Assembly: GCF_039541915.1 (NCBI RefSeq)
Contig: NZ_BAABHD010000073.1
Span: 1 to 64,000, forward strand
Origin: Nibrella saemangeumensis
GTDB taxonomy: Bacteria; Bacteroidota; Bacteroidia; Cytophagales; Spirosomataceae
DNA: 64,000 bases
Reading direction: 5' to 3'
A model generated the notes under the pieces. The model did not search any database. It was not told the DNA's origin and saw only the letters and a list, made by a program, of their open reading frames with translations. Each line of letters begins with the position of its first letter. The first letter of the stretch is position 1. The position numbers and the translations under genes are program-made. Below, piece by piece: positions 28,249-38,000 of this stretch.

Positions 28249-28842
28249 ATGTCAATTACCACCTTAGGATTAGAATTGCCGACTGATCCGCGCTGGGTCA
28301 ATATCGCCGAAATGAACATCGGCGAAATCCTGATCGACCATGCCTTTTGCGAGCAGAAAGCAGCCTCGTCGTGCATTTCACTGATTGTGCAGTATCCCGA
28401 AAAAGAAAAACTGGTGGAGGTACTTACCCCCGTTGTTGCCGAAGAGTGGGGGCATTTTCAGCGGGTGCTGAAAGAATTACGCAGGCGAAATATTCCGCTC
28501 AGCCACAAGCGGAGGGATGAGTACGTCCATGCGCTGCAACAGCATATCCGTAAGTCGGGCGACTACCTGGAGCAACTCATGGAGAAGTTGCTGCTGAACG
28601 CCCTGATTGAAGCCCGGAGCTGCGAGCGGTTTAAGCTGCTATCCGAGTACATTGCCGACGAAGGGCTACGTAAGTTTTACCGTGAACTAATGGTCTCTGA
28701 GGCCGGTCATTACCGCAACTTTATTGAACTGGCCGAGGAGTACTGCGCCAAAGAGCGCGTCTGGGCCCGCTGGAAAGAACTGCTCGACACCGAAGCGCAG
28801 ATTATGCAAACGCTGGAAGTGCGGGGAGATCGGATGCATTAG
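28249..28842 (+). CDS. miaE: tRNA-(2-methylthio-N6-isopentenyl)adenosine hydroxylase
   Basis: Hydroxylates the isopentenyl group of ms2i6A37 in tRNA. 197 residues, a four-helix ferritin-like diiron protein: carboxylate/His ligands are visible in MNIGEILIDHAFCEQKAAS, VAEEWGHFQRVL, LIEARSCERFKLL and MVSEAGHYRNF, giving the expected Glu, Glu-x2-His pairs. Directly downstream of the DUF1835 gene. Confidence 0.92.
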   Translation: MSITTLGLELPTDPRWVNIAEMNIGEILIDHAFCEQKAASSCISLIVQYPEKEKLVEVLTPVVAEEWGHFQRVLKELRRRNIPLSHKRRDEYVHALQQHIRKSGDYLEQLMEKLLLNALIEARSCERFKLLSEYIADEGLRKFYRELMVSEAGHYRNFIELAEEYCAKERVWARWKELLDTEAQIMQTLEVRGDRMH

Positions 28843-28845
28843 TTG

Positions 28846-28908
28846 ATTGGTTAAGTGGTTCATTGGTTAAGTTGTTAACCAGCAAACCAATAAACCATTT
28901 AACCAATT
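28846..28908. repeat. Word-repeat inverted repeat after miaE
   Basis: The left arm (28846-28871) repeats the word attggttaag. The right arm (28885-28908) is its reverse complement with few changes (aaccaataaaccatttaacc). It probably forms a transcript-end hairpin. Confidence 0.75.
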
Positions 28909-28987
28909 TACTAATTTTCGATAGATTTAAACAATACCTTGCTTTATTCAGTGGTTATAGCAAAAACGGCTTTTAACGGAATGGGTT

Positions 28988-30238
28988 ATGAAGGCACTTC
29001 TCATCTTCTTGCTGGTGTTGTGGTCCGTGGCCAGCAAAGCTAATTATCTTCTCGTTCCAATGGACGAACAGCAGGCCAACCACCTGAAAGCTTACGGGAT
29101 CGCCTACCACATTCTGAAGGAAGGTGGAGAGCTGGACTGGCTGGTCAATTACCGCGGGGGAAGTTTTATGCTCAAGCACAGCCAGGCGTTTGAGCGGGAA
29201 TGCCGCGTGCGGGGCGTCAGCTGTGAGGTAATTTCCGACGCAAATGCCAACGGCATATTACGACAAATTGCTAACCCGGACGTGAACATGGACGCCGTGA
29301 AGCTGCTTAAAGCCGCTAAGATCGCCGTTTATTCGCCCATCAAAGTCAGCCCGTCGGAGTTCGAAAACACTGATGCGGTCCTGATCGTCCTGAACTATGC
29401 CGAAATCCCCTACGAGGTTGTGTACGATGAAGAGGTGCTGAAGGGTGACCTGGCCAAGTATGACTGGCTGCACCTGCACCACGAAGACTTCACGGGTCAG
29501 TTCGGTCGCAGCATCCGGCGTATGTCGGCGGCAGATCTGAAGGCCCAGGAAGATATAGCCCGGAAGTTTGGCTATGCTAAAGTATCACAGATGAAGCTGG
29601 CGGTGGCTAAGACTATCAAAGGCTTCTGCGCGGGTGGCGGGTACCTGTTTGCGATGTGTTCGGGAGCCGAAACGTTTGATATTGCCCTGGCCGCCGAGGG
29701 CATTGATATTGTCGACAGTCAGTTCGATGGGGACGGGATCGACCCCAGTGCTCAGTCGAAGCTGGACTTCAGCAAGACATTTGCCTTTTATAACTTTACC
29801 CTGGACCTCGACAACGGTTATCGGGGTATGTCGTTCTCTGACATCAACAGTACCTCCGGCCGGTGGAGTTACGACGAACCGAGCAGCTACTTTACCCTGT
29901 TCGAATTTTCGGCGAAGTGGGATGTGATTCCCGCCATGCTGACGCAAAACCACGCCAACATCATCAAGGAGTTTCACGGCCAGACAACCGCCTTTCGCAA
30001 GCAGACGGTAAAGCCCAACGTACTGGTAATGGGCACCAGCAAAACCGCCGACCGCTACATCTACGGCGAAATGGGAAACGGGCAGTGGACTTTTTACGGC
30101 GGCCACGACCCTGAGGGCATCCGGGGTAATTTCCGTAATCCGACGGATCTCAATCTGCACCCGCACTCGCCCGGTTACCGGCTCATTCTGAATAACGTGC
30201 TCTTTCCCTCCGCCCGCAAAAAGAAGCGGAAGACATAA
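28988..30238 (+). CDS. Exported class-I-GATase-like protein (often named asparagine synthetase B)
   Basis: 416 residues with a signal peptide (MKALLIFLLVLWSVASKA) and then NYLLVPMDEQQANHLKAYGIAYHIL, a start shared by Bacteroidota proteins usually labelled asparagine synthetase B. No AsnB features are visible: no N-terminal Cys nucleophile, no PP-loop SGGxDS. Instead the middle has GFCAGGGYLFAMCSGAETFD, resembling a class I glutamine-amidotransferase or ThuA-like nucleophile elbow, with a nearby HLHHEDF stretch. The inherited name is therefore doubtful. A periplasmic hydrolase or binding role is possible; I cannot assign one. Confidence 0.7.
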   Translation: MKALLIFLLVLWSVASKANYLLVPMDEQQANHLKAYGIAYHILKEGGELDWLVNYRGGSFMLKHSQAFERECRVRGVSCEVISDANANGILRQIANPDVNMDAVKLLKAAKIAVYSPIKVSPSEFENTDAVLIVLNYAEIPYEVVYDEEVLKGDLAKYDWLHLHHEDFTGQFGRSIRRMSAADLKAQEDIARKFGYAKVSQMKLAVAKTIKGFCAGGGYLFAMCSGAETFDIALAAEGIDIVDSQFDGDGIDPSAQSKLDFSKTFAFYNFTLDLDNGYRGMSFSDINSTSGRWSYDEPSSYFTLFEFSAKWDVIPAMLTQNHANIIKEFHGQTTAFRKQTVKPNVLVMGTSKTADRYIYGEMGNGQWTFYGGHDPEGIRGNFRNPTDLNLHPHSPGYRLILNNVLFPSARKKKRKT

Positions 30239-30261
30239 TTTGCCAGGTAAGCCCAATTTAT

Positions 30262-30441
30262 GGTCAGTGGAGGTTAGTGCCGATTGAGGGTATGGGTCTG
30301 TTGCAGGCGCCGGTCACCCAGCTGCCCGAAAGTTTGTACCTGTTGCAGGTAGAAACCGCCGTAGGTATACTGCACCAGCAGCGGGTGCTGAAGCAGCGCT
30401 CATCAAACGTCGTAAAGGAACAAACGAACGAGGAGGGGTAA
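30262..30441 (+). pseudogene. Remnant of a T9SS sorting domain (lost surface protein, array left edge)
   Basis: In frame from 30262, GQWRLVPIEGMG, LLQAPVTQLPESLYLLQ and VETAVGILHQQRVLKQR closely match the last 50 residues of the two surface proteins downstream, ending at a TAA (30439-30441) after a short unrelated tail. There is no start codon and no body. Similarity stops close to the end of the preceding gene (30238). It is the 3' scar of a further adhesin-like gene. Confidence 0.85.
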
Positions 30442-30594
30442 TACTGTTGAAAGACGGTGTTACCCTTCCTTATTTTATTTTCCTATATAGTACAAAATAG
30501 TCAAGTGCGGTATGAGTAGTTTCACTAAGCTTTTCCTGTTTATATTTAAGCTCTTGCAAGTTACAGGTAATCAGATGCTAACCGGAAGATAACG
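30442..30594. other. Upstream region of HTCS 1
   Basis: AT-rich control region. A weak, irregular resemblance to the 21-bp repeats occurs at about 30495-30530 (ATAGTC and TAGTTTCAC, 19 bases apart). I do not regard it as a supported operator. Confidence 0.25.
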
Positions 30595-33500
30595 GTGAAA
30601 CGCTTAGCCCTTGCTATCACGCTACTGCTTTCGTGTCGAACGTTGACTGACGCCCAGCCAGGTGAGGCCCGGCCAGGTGAGGCCCGGCCAGGTGAGGCCC
30701 GGCCAGGTGAGGCCCAACCCTACGCGGTTTCCGTGCAGCATTATGGGGTGGAAGACGGGCTGGCCAACCGGGAGGTGAATCACATCCTGCAGGACAAGCA
30801 GGGCTTTATCTGGATCGCGACCAAAGGCGGGTTGAGCCGCTTCGACGGGAAAACCTTCACCACTTACAACAAAGAGCGCAACGGCTTTGCCTTTGACAAC
30901 ATCCAGTTTATCGCCCAGGATGCGGAGGGGAAGCTGTGGCTGATGGCCATGCAAAAGCCCTGGGAGGTGATGATCTTTGACCCCCGGACCGGCCAGGCTC
31001 AAACCTTTGCCGAAAAAATTGACGAGAAACTCCCCCGGATTTTATCTCCAGGCGTCTCCGAGTTGGCTCCCGTGAGTAGCCCCGACGGTACCGTGTTTCT
31101 GACGGGCGGACACCAGCCGGCTTTGCTTCTGACCTATCACCCTAAAACAGGGCTTCGACGTACCCCGTTCCCCCAGTACAAAACCCTGGCGCTGGCTCAT
31201 CCGACCCGGCACGGCACGGTTTGGGCCGTGGCCGATAATCACCTCATGGTCGAACTGACTGACGATGGGAGGGTCCTGCATCAATACGAACATTCGGTTC
31301 CTTACCTGACTGTTTTATTGGGCTCTACGGACAATGAGGGACCATTTTTTTACGCGGAATTTACGGGGACGTATCCGTTTCGGGCCGTCTACGGTATTGA
31401 TGAGCAGGGAAACCGGCGGGAGTGGCCCAAACTGCTCTTGGGCGACATGTCCCGCTATCGGATTCCCGTTCCCCTCTATCTGCCTGCTTCGGGTCTGATC
31501 TGGGAAGGAACCCGGCTGATTGACCCGCAACGGGGCGTGCTGCTGGACCTGGCCCAACAGGGATACGGTGATGACATGGGTGGGCGGGGCATATACCGCG
31601 ACCGCAGTGGACGGCTGTGGCTGGCGGGTAATTTTGGCGTCCACCAGGTCAAGCTTTCGCCCAGCCGCTTTAAGCGCTTGTTCCACGATGTCAATTACAA
31701 ACCCGGTGAAGCGTCGGCGGTGCGGGGTATCCGGCTGATCGGCAACGACTTGTACGTCAACATTGAAGCCAAAGGGTTGTATAAGGCCGACCGGGCGGGG
31801 GGCAATCTCCGGACCCTCTTTACCATACCGGGCTTTGCGGCTATGTACGGGCTGGGGCAGGACCGGCAGGGGCGGCTGGTAGCGGGGGCCAATGGCCATT
31901 TCCTGCAGTCCGATACGGCCCGGCGGAACCTGCGAATGTATCCGCTGCCGGTGAATGCCCGCCAAAATCTGTGGACGCTCTATGCCTTCAGTGACACGCA
32001 TCTGCTGGGCGGTTGTGAGCAGGGTCTGCGGCTGATCGAAGCCGCCACGGGTAAGGTGGATTTATTCCGGCAGTATAATCAGTTCTCCGAGCTGGCTGAG
32101 GCCCACGTGTTGCACATCGCCCCCGACCGGCAGGGTACCCTCTGGGTTTGTGCCAACACGGGGCTGTACACCTTCGATCCCCAGCGGGGCATTACCGCCC
32201 GCTACTGGAGCGGAGGAAAGGGCAACGACTACCTCCCCGCCGATAACATCCAGCATTTTTACCATGCGCCCGGCGGGCTGTTCTGGCTGGCCACGGCCGA
32301 CCGGGGCCTAGTGCGCTGGGACCGCACCAGGGGACAGGTCCGCACCTTCCGGCGGGCCGATGGCCTCTCCAACGATAATATCTACGCCGTGTATGCCGAC
32401 CGGCGCGGGAACTTCTGGCTCAGCAGCGACTACGGCATCATGCAGTTTAACCCCCGCCGGCAGACCACCCGGACTTACCTGGTCGAAGACGGCATTACCA
32501 ACGCGGAGTTCAACCGGGTGGGGCATTTTCAGGATACCGACGGGCGGATTTACTTCGGGGGCCTCAACGGCATTACCACCTTCGACCCGCGTGATTTTGA
32601 GAATGAGAAGCCGCCGGAGCGCCCCCCGCTCTACCTCACGGCGTTCCGGCAACTGGACCCGGCGCAGGGGAAGGTGGTCGATAAAACGGCCGAGGTGTTG
32701 CAGTCGGGCCGGATCGAGATTCCGCCGGGCGATGCCGGCAGTGTGCTGGAGTTCGCCTTTCTGAACTTCGACGATGCCGTCCGCAACATTTATGCTTACC
32801 AGGTGGTGGGGCTGGGTGAGGGGTGGGTCACGCAGGCGGAGCCGACGCTGCGGCTGAGCAACCTGCCCTATGGCGAGTACCAGTTGCAGGTGCGGGCGCA
32901 GGCGGCCAACGGGCAGTGGTCGGCCAACACCCTAACGCTGGCGGTAACCGTTTTGCGGCCGTTTTACCTGCGTACCTGGTTTCTGGCTTTTTTCGGGGCG
33001 CTGCTGGCAGCAGGGGTCTGGGGCTGGTTGCGCTGGCGGACCTGGTCGCACACCCAGGAGCAGCAACGGCTTCAGGCCGAAATTAAACGGGCCACCGTTC
33101 GCATCGAGCAGGACAAGGAAACTATTGCCCGGCAGGCGGAAGCCTTGCAGGAGCTTGACCAGACCAAATCGCGGTTCTTCGCCAACATCTCCCACGAGTT
33201 CCGGACTCCGCTCACGGTGATTCTGGGCATGGCCGGCGAGCTGAAAGACAAAGCCGACCAGCCCCCGCAGCGACTCCGGCAGGTAGCCGGCCTCATCGAA
33301 CGCAACGGCAGTAACCTGCTGCGGCTGATCAACCAGATTCTGGACCTCTCCAAACTCGAAGCCGGCGAGATGAAGCTGAAACCCATCCGGGCCGATCTGG
33401 TCAGTTTCATCCGGTACGTGGGCGAGTCGTTCCACTCGATGGCGAAGGCGAAAGAGGTTCAGCTGCATTTTCTGTCGGACCAGGAGACCTGCGAAGCCGA

Positions 33501-34926
33501 CTTCGACAAAGACAAGCTGCAGGACATCATCGCCAACCTGCTGGGTAATGCCCTGAAGTTTACGCCCGTGGGCGGGGATGTCTATTGCCAGCTACGGGTG
33601 CAGAAGGACTGGCAGCCCCTGAGTCCGGAAGGTTTTTACGAGGAGCTGGTGCCAACCGAAGGGGTGAACGGCCCCTGGGTGCAGATCCGCGTCAGCGATA
33701 CCGGTCCGGGCATCGAACCCGCCAGTCTGACACGGATCTTCGACCGGTTTTATCAATGGTCAGACGAGTCTGTCCGTAACCCGGCCGATGCGCAGGAAGG
33801 TGGTACGGGTATCGGGCTGGCATTGGTGCGCGAACTGGTCGGGCTGATGCGGGGCGGCCTGGCCGTACGGAATCGGGCCAATCCAGGCCGGGCCACGCTA
33901 GGCAGGAAAAAAGCCGGTGCCGAATTTGTGGTCAGCCTGCCCCTGACGCGCCGGCCTGACGTGGCCCGGCCTGGATTGGCCGAACCGGTGGCGATGCCGC
34001 CCCTGCTGGTCAGCCCGGATCGCAGCGACCTGGTCGAGCCAAGCGTGGCCCGACCGGCTCCGGCCGGGGCCGGCGATAAACCCGTATTGCTGCTGGTCGA
34101 AGATAATGAGGATGTAGCCTCCTACATCCAGGTATGCGTGCAGACCGATTATCAGGTAATCCGGGCCGAAAACGGGCAGATCGGGATAGATACGGCCATA
34201 GCGAACATGCCGGACCTTATTCTGAGCGATGTAATGATGCCGCTGAAAGACGGCTATACCCTCTGCGACACCCTTAAAAACGACGAGCGCACCAGCCATA
34301 TTCCCATTGTGCTGCTTACAGCCAAAGCCGCCGTGAGCGACCGCATTGCCGGTTTACGGCGCGGGGCCGACGCGTATCTGGTCAAACCTTTTCTACGCGA
34401 AGAGTTGCTGGTGGTGCTGAGTAATCTGCTCCAGACACGCCGGTTGCTGCAACTGCACTACAGCCAGGTGGCGCTGGGCGGCAATCCGCTGGGCGGCACA
34501 CCGCCGGGCCTCGATGGGCCAAGCCTCGAAAGGCTGGGCGGCAATCCGCCGGAGACTATTCCGCAAAATCCGGCTCCGGAGCCTCCGGTCGATGCCGTGG
34601 AAGATCAGTTTCTGATCCGGCTCCGGGAGGTAGTGGAGGCTCAACTGGGCAACACGGATCTTTCCGTCGACGACATCTGCCAGATGATTGGTATGAGCCG
34701 CACTGGCCTGCACCTGAAGCTGACGGCGCTCACGGGCATGTCGATCAGCCATTACCTCCGGAAGTTGCGCCTGCGAAAAGCGCAGGAATTGCTGTCGGCT
34801 TCCGGACTGAATATTTCCGAAGTAGCCTACGCCGTCGGCTTTGCCGACCCCCGCTACTTCAGCCGCGTCTTTGCCGAAGAATTTGGCATAACCCCCGGCA
34901 ATTTTCGCCTGTCCAGCCGGGGCTGA
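30595..34926 (+). CDS. Hybrid two-component system protein (HTCS 1)
   Basis: A single-chain sensor-regulator, about 1443 residues, GTG start. Order: signal peptide (1-20); four PGEAR repeats; a two-bladed periplasmic propeller of Reg_prop repeats (about 45-700, VEDGLANREVNHILQDKQGFIWIAT); a Y_Y_Y domain (about 715-785); a membrane helix (about 795-815); histidine kinase with H867 (ISHEFRTP) and ATP domain (GGTGIGLALV); receiver with D1212 (LILSDVMMP); AraC-type helix-turn-helix (about 1345-1440). HTCS proteins classically sense oligosaccharides and activate polysaccharide loci. Here the downstream neighbour is a giant surface protein whose promoter carries 21-bp-spaced direct repeats, the probable target. 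Confidence 0.95.
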   Translation: MKRLALAITLLLSCRTLTDAQPGEARPGEARPGEARPGEAQPYAVSVQHYGVEDGLANREVNHILQDKQGFIWIATKGGLSRFDGKTFTTYNKERNGFAFDNIQFIAQDAEGKLWLMAMQKPWEVMIFDPRTGQAQTFAEKIDEKLPRILSPGVSELAPVSSPDGTVFLTGGHQPALLLTYHPKTGLRRTPFPQYKTLALAHPTRHGTVWAVADNHLMVELTDDGRVLHQYEHSVPYLTVLLGSTDNEGPFFYAEFTGTYPFRAVYGIDEQGNRREWPKLLLGDMSRYRIPVPLYLPASGLIWEGTRLIDPQRGVLLDLAQQGYGDDMGGRGIYRDRSGRLWLAGNFGVHQVKLSPSRFKRLFHDVNYKPGEASAVRGIRLIGNDLYVNIEAKGLYKADRAGGNLRTLFTIPGFAAMYGLGQDRQGRLVAGANGHFLQSDTARRNLRMYPLPVNARQNLWTLYAFSDTHLLGGCEQGLRLIEAATGKVDLFRQYNQFSELAEAHVLHIAPDRQGTLWVCANTGLYTFDPQRGITARYWSGGKGNDYLPADNIQHFYHAPGGLFWLATADRGLVRWDRTRGQVRTFRRADGLSNDNIYAVYADRRGNFWLSSDYGIMQFNPRRQTTRTYLVEDGITNAEFNRVGHFQDTDGRIYFGGLNGITTFDPRDFENEKPPERPPLYLTAFRQLDPAQGKVVDKTAEVLQSGRIEIPPGDAGSVLEFAFLNFDDAVRNIYAYQVVGLGEGWVTQAEPTLRLSNLPYGEYQLQVRAQAANGQWSANTLTLAVTVLRPFYLRTWFLAFFGALLAAGVWGWLRWRTWSHTQEQQRLQAEIKRATVRIEQDKETIARQAEALQELDQTKSRFFANISHEFRTPLTVILGMAGELKDKADQPPQRLRQVAGLIERNGSNLLRLINQILDLSKLEAGEMKLKPIRADLVSFIRYVGESFHSMAKAKEVQLHFLSDQETCEADFDKDKLQDIIANLLGNALKFTPVGGDVYCQLRVQKDWQPLSPEGFYEELVPTEGVNGPWVQIRVSDTGPGIEPASLTRIFDRFYQWSDESVRNPADAQEGGTGIGLALVRELVGLMRGGLAVRNRANPGRATLGRKKAGAEFVVSLPLTRRPDVARPGLAEPVAMPPLLVSPDRSDLVEPSVARPAPAGAGDKPVLLLVEDNEDVASYIQVCVQTDYQVIRAENGQIGIDTAIANMPDLILSDVMMPLKDGYTLCDTLKNDERTSHIPIVLLTAKAAVSDRIAGLRRGADAYLVKPFLREELLVVLSNLLQTRRLLQLHYSQVALGGNPLGGTPPGLDGPSLERLGGNPPETIPQNPAPEPPVDAVEDQFLIRLREVVEAQLGNTDLSVDDICQMIGMSRTGLHLKLTALTGMSISHYLRKLRLRKAQELLSASGLNISEVAYAVGFADPRYFSRVFAEEFGITPGNFRLSSRG
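30658..30717 (+). repeat. 15-bp tandem repeat encoding PGEAR in HTCS 1
   Basis: Four units of CCAGGTGAGGCCCGG, the last slightly changed, directly after the signal peptide. Copy-number change would stay in frame. The core GGCCCGGCC recurs in other linkers of both HTCS genes. Confidence 0.9.
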
Positions 34927-35001
34927 ACAATAGTCCACCTATTCGGAACAATAGTCCACATGGGCTGAACAATAGTCCACCTATTCAGAACATGGCTCCA
35001 C
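34926..35001 (+). promoter_or_regulatory. Four 21-bp-spaced direct repeats upstream of surface protein 1
   Basis: AACAATAGTCCAC begins at 34926, 34947 and 34968; a diverged copy AACATGGCTCCAC begins at 34989. The period is exactly 21 bases, two helical turns, as for AraC half-sites. The first copy overlaps the HTCS 1 stop codon. They are the likely binding sites of the HTCS AraC domain. Confidence 0.85.
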
Positions 35002-35020
35002 ATGGGTTTGGGCGAATTCA

Positions 35021-35030
35021 GGTAGACTTG
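35021..35030 (+). promoter_or_regulatory. Core promoter GGTAGACTTG of surface protein 1
   Basis: Begins 20 bases after the last 21-bp repeat ends; TAGACTTG is a near match to TAnnTTTG. There is no TTTG -33 element, as expected for activator-dependent initiation. It is 53 bases before the start codon. Confidence 0.65.
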
Positions 35031-35073
35031 TGAGGCTGTTTTGCTATGCGCTAAACCCAACAGCCCGTGTGTT

Positions 35074-38000
35074 ATGAACCTGCTTTCTACCTCTTTGAAG
35101 CCGCCCCAACAGGTTGGTGAGCGTAGCTCCCGAACAGGCGGTGACCAATCCTACGGCACCGTTGTTTTCTACATTGGTTTCTTTAACGTGTTGCTTTTGT
35201 TTAGCCTGATGGCCTTAACCACCCAGGCGCAGACGGTCACCTGGACGGGCGCTACCAACACCGACTGGGCCACCGCCACCAACTGGACTCCAAACGCCGT
35301 ACCGACAGCCTCCCATGATGTGGTGATTGCTAATGTGGCCACGGCCCCAACAATCAGTGCCTTGGCCATGGCTAAAACCGTAGAAGTGCAAACCGGAGGG
35401 GTACTGACCATTGCCGGTTCCGGGACGCTGGCGGTGAATGGGTCAAAGATCGTACCGGGCTATAGTTTTGGTACTACCATTGCTTTCGTTAACAACGGTA
35501 CGGTCCAGAACAGTGGCCAGTTGCTTATCGGCAATGCCGCTAATGTGGGACAGAATGGCCTTTGGAACGCAGGCACTTTTAGCAACAATACCGGGGGAGA
35601 GATTCACATTGATAACGCCACGTTAAGGGGCTTGTACAACTTATCAGGTACGTTTGCCAATGCAGCCCGGGTGGTCATTGGCGGTACGGCTGGGGTGGGA
35701 AATACATCTGGTGTGGGGGGAGCCGGCCTTTGGAACGAGGCCACCTTCAACAACAATACCGGGGGCGAGATCCGGATTGATAACTGCACCTCCGGATTCA
35801 GGGGCTTGTTTAACCGACCAGGAAGTCTGTTTACCAACGCAGCCCGGATTGTCATTGGCGCTACCGCTAGTATAGGAAGTTATGGTCTTTGGAACGAGGC
35901 TACGTTCACTAACAACACCGGGGGCGAGATTCACATTGACCGCTCCACTGGGTCAGACTTGTTCAACTATGGTGGTAGCTTCACCAACAGTGCCAGGCTG
36001 ATCATTGGGGCCGTCGCTAGTGTGGGCATTCAAAGTCTTGATAATCGGGCCACCTTCATCAACAGTAGCTGTGCCAGCCTGAGCCTGTTCGGTCCGGTAT
36101 TCAATAACAATGCCCTGACCAATCAGGGATTATTAACGGTGAACACCACCCAGGTTCATACTGTCTATAGCTTAATCAACAACGGGGTAATTGCTTACCC
36201 CAAGGGTAACCCTATCCCCAATGTGACCAACAACATGCTCATAGCCCTTCCCCTCAGTACTACCTGTGGCCTAACGGCTAGTCCGGCCCTGCAGATCGCG
36301 ACCAGTAATACGCTAGTGGTGGGTAGCACCTGGTACCAGAATGAGGCCTTAACCACGGTGGCCGGCGACTACAGCCCCAATACCTTTACGGCTACTAACC
36401 TGACGGCCGATGAGACCAATCCCGTCTTTTTCTCCGTCGCAGACCCCACCAGCATTTGTAGCTACACGGTATCGACTCCGCTTACCGTCAAAGCCGTCCC
36501 CGCAGCCAGCGTCAATCCTTCTTCGGCCACGCTGACCTGCGCCAATCCAACGCCTACGCTGACGGCCAGCGGGGGTGCCACCTATCTGTGGAATACGGGA
36601 GCCACCACAGCCGCCATCAGCGCTACCGTAGCCGCCACCTACTCCGTGACGGTCACAACCGCCAGCGGCTGCACAGCGGTTGCATCTGCTTCCGTCACGG
36701 GTAGCTGCACGACGTTTACCTGGACGGGGGCTACCAATAGTGACTGGGCCACGCCCGGTAACTGGAGCCCCAATACCGTTCCCACCGCCGATATTGATGT
36801 GTTCATCCCCAATACTACCAATAAACCTACCATCGGAGCCGGCACGGCCGCCCTGGTTCAAACGGTTGAATTACAACGAGACGCCATACTGACCATTGCC
36901 GGCTCCGCTACCCTTGCGGTGAACGGGTCAAAAGTTTTTTCTGCTAACACCACGAACACCTCGGCTTTCTTCAATGCGGGCACGGTAAACAACAACGGCT
37001 ACTTGCTGATCGGCAACACAGCGGGGGTGGGAGAATTTGGTCTCTGGAACCGGGCTATCGTCAACAACAATACAGGAGGTGAGATCCAGGTTGATCGCTC
37101 TACATTAAGAGGCTTGCTGAACGATAACGGTACATTTACCAACGCCGGCCGGATTGTTATTGGCGCTAACGCCAGTGTGGGCCAAAGAGGCCTTCAGAAC
37201 GTAGCTATCTTCAACAACAATGCCGGGGGCGAGATCCAGATTGACCGCTCCACCGTTATTGGCTTGTACAGCGAAGCCGGCGGCTTTACCAATGCAGGTC
37301 GGCTGGTGATTGGCGCTAACGCCAGTGTGGGGCAATATAGCCTGATTAATGATGGTTCCGTTACCAACACCAGTTGCGCTACGCTGGGCCTTTATAATGC
37401 CTTTATCAATCAGGCTACCTTTACCAATCAGGGGTTGATGACGGTGAACACAACGCAGGCTCACAGCAACACGGGGTTCACCAACAACGGTATCTTGGTT
37501 TACCCCCAGGGCAACCCCATTCCCAACGTGACTAACAACAAGTTGGTGGCCGCGCCAATAGCTACCTGTGGCCAGACCGCTACGCCCGCCTTGCAGATTG
37601 GGGGTAGTAACAACCTGACAGTGGGCAGTACCTGGTATCAGGATGCGGCCTTCACCACGGTGGCCGGCAGCTATAGTCCCAACACCTTTACGGCGAGCAA
37701 CCTGTCGGCCGGTGGTCCGTATTCGGTGTATTTCACCATTAATGATGCGGCTAATGGCTGTAGCCGTACGGTATCTATCCCGGTCACGGTGATCGCAGCG
37801 CTCACCGCCAGCATTAGCCCCAACTCGCCAACGCTTAGTTGTAATTCCGCCGTAGCGCTGACGGCCTCGGGTGGGGACACCGGGGAGACGCTCTCCTACC
37901 TGTGGAGCACCGGCGAGACTACTGCTGTCATCAGCGCTACGGTGGCCGCTACCTACTCCGTAACCGTTACGGCCGCTAACGGCTGTTCCAGTACCGCCAC

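Noticed and set aside
28988..30238. asnB symbol for this gene
   Set aside because: None of the glutaminase or synthetase motifs of AsnB is visible and the protein is exported.
30490..30535. HTCS autoregulation site upstream of HTCS 1
   Set aside because: Only fragments of the repeat are present and spacing is 19, not 21, bases.
30658..30717. PGEAR tandem repeat as a phase-variation switch
   Set aside because: The 15-bp unit keeps the reading frame, so copy changes would alter only linker length, not on/off expression.
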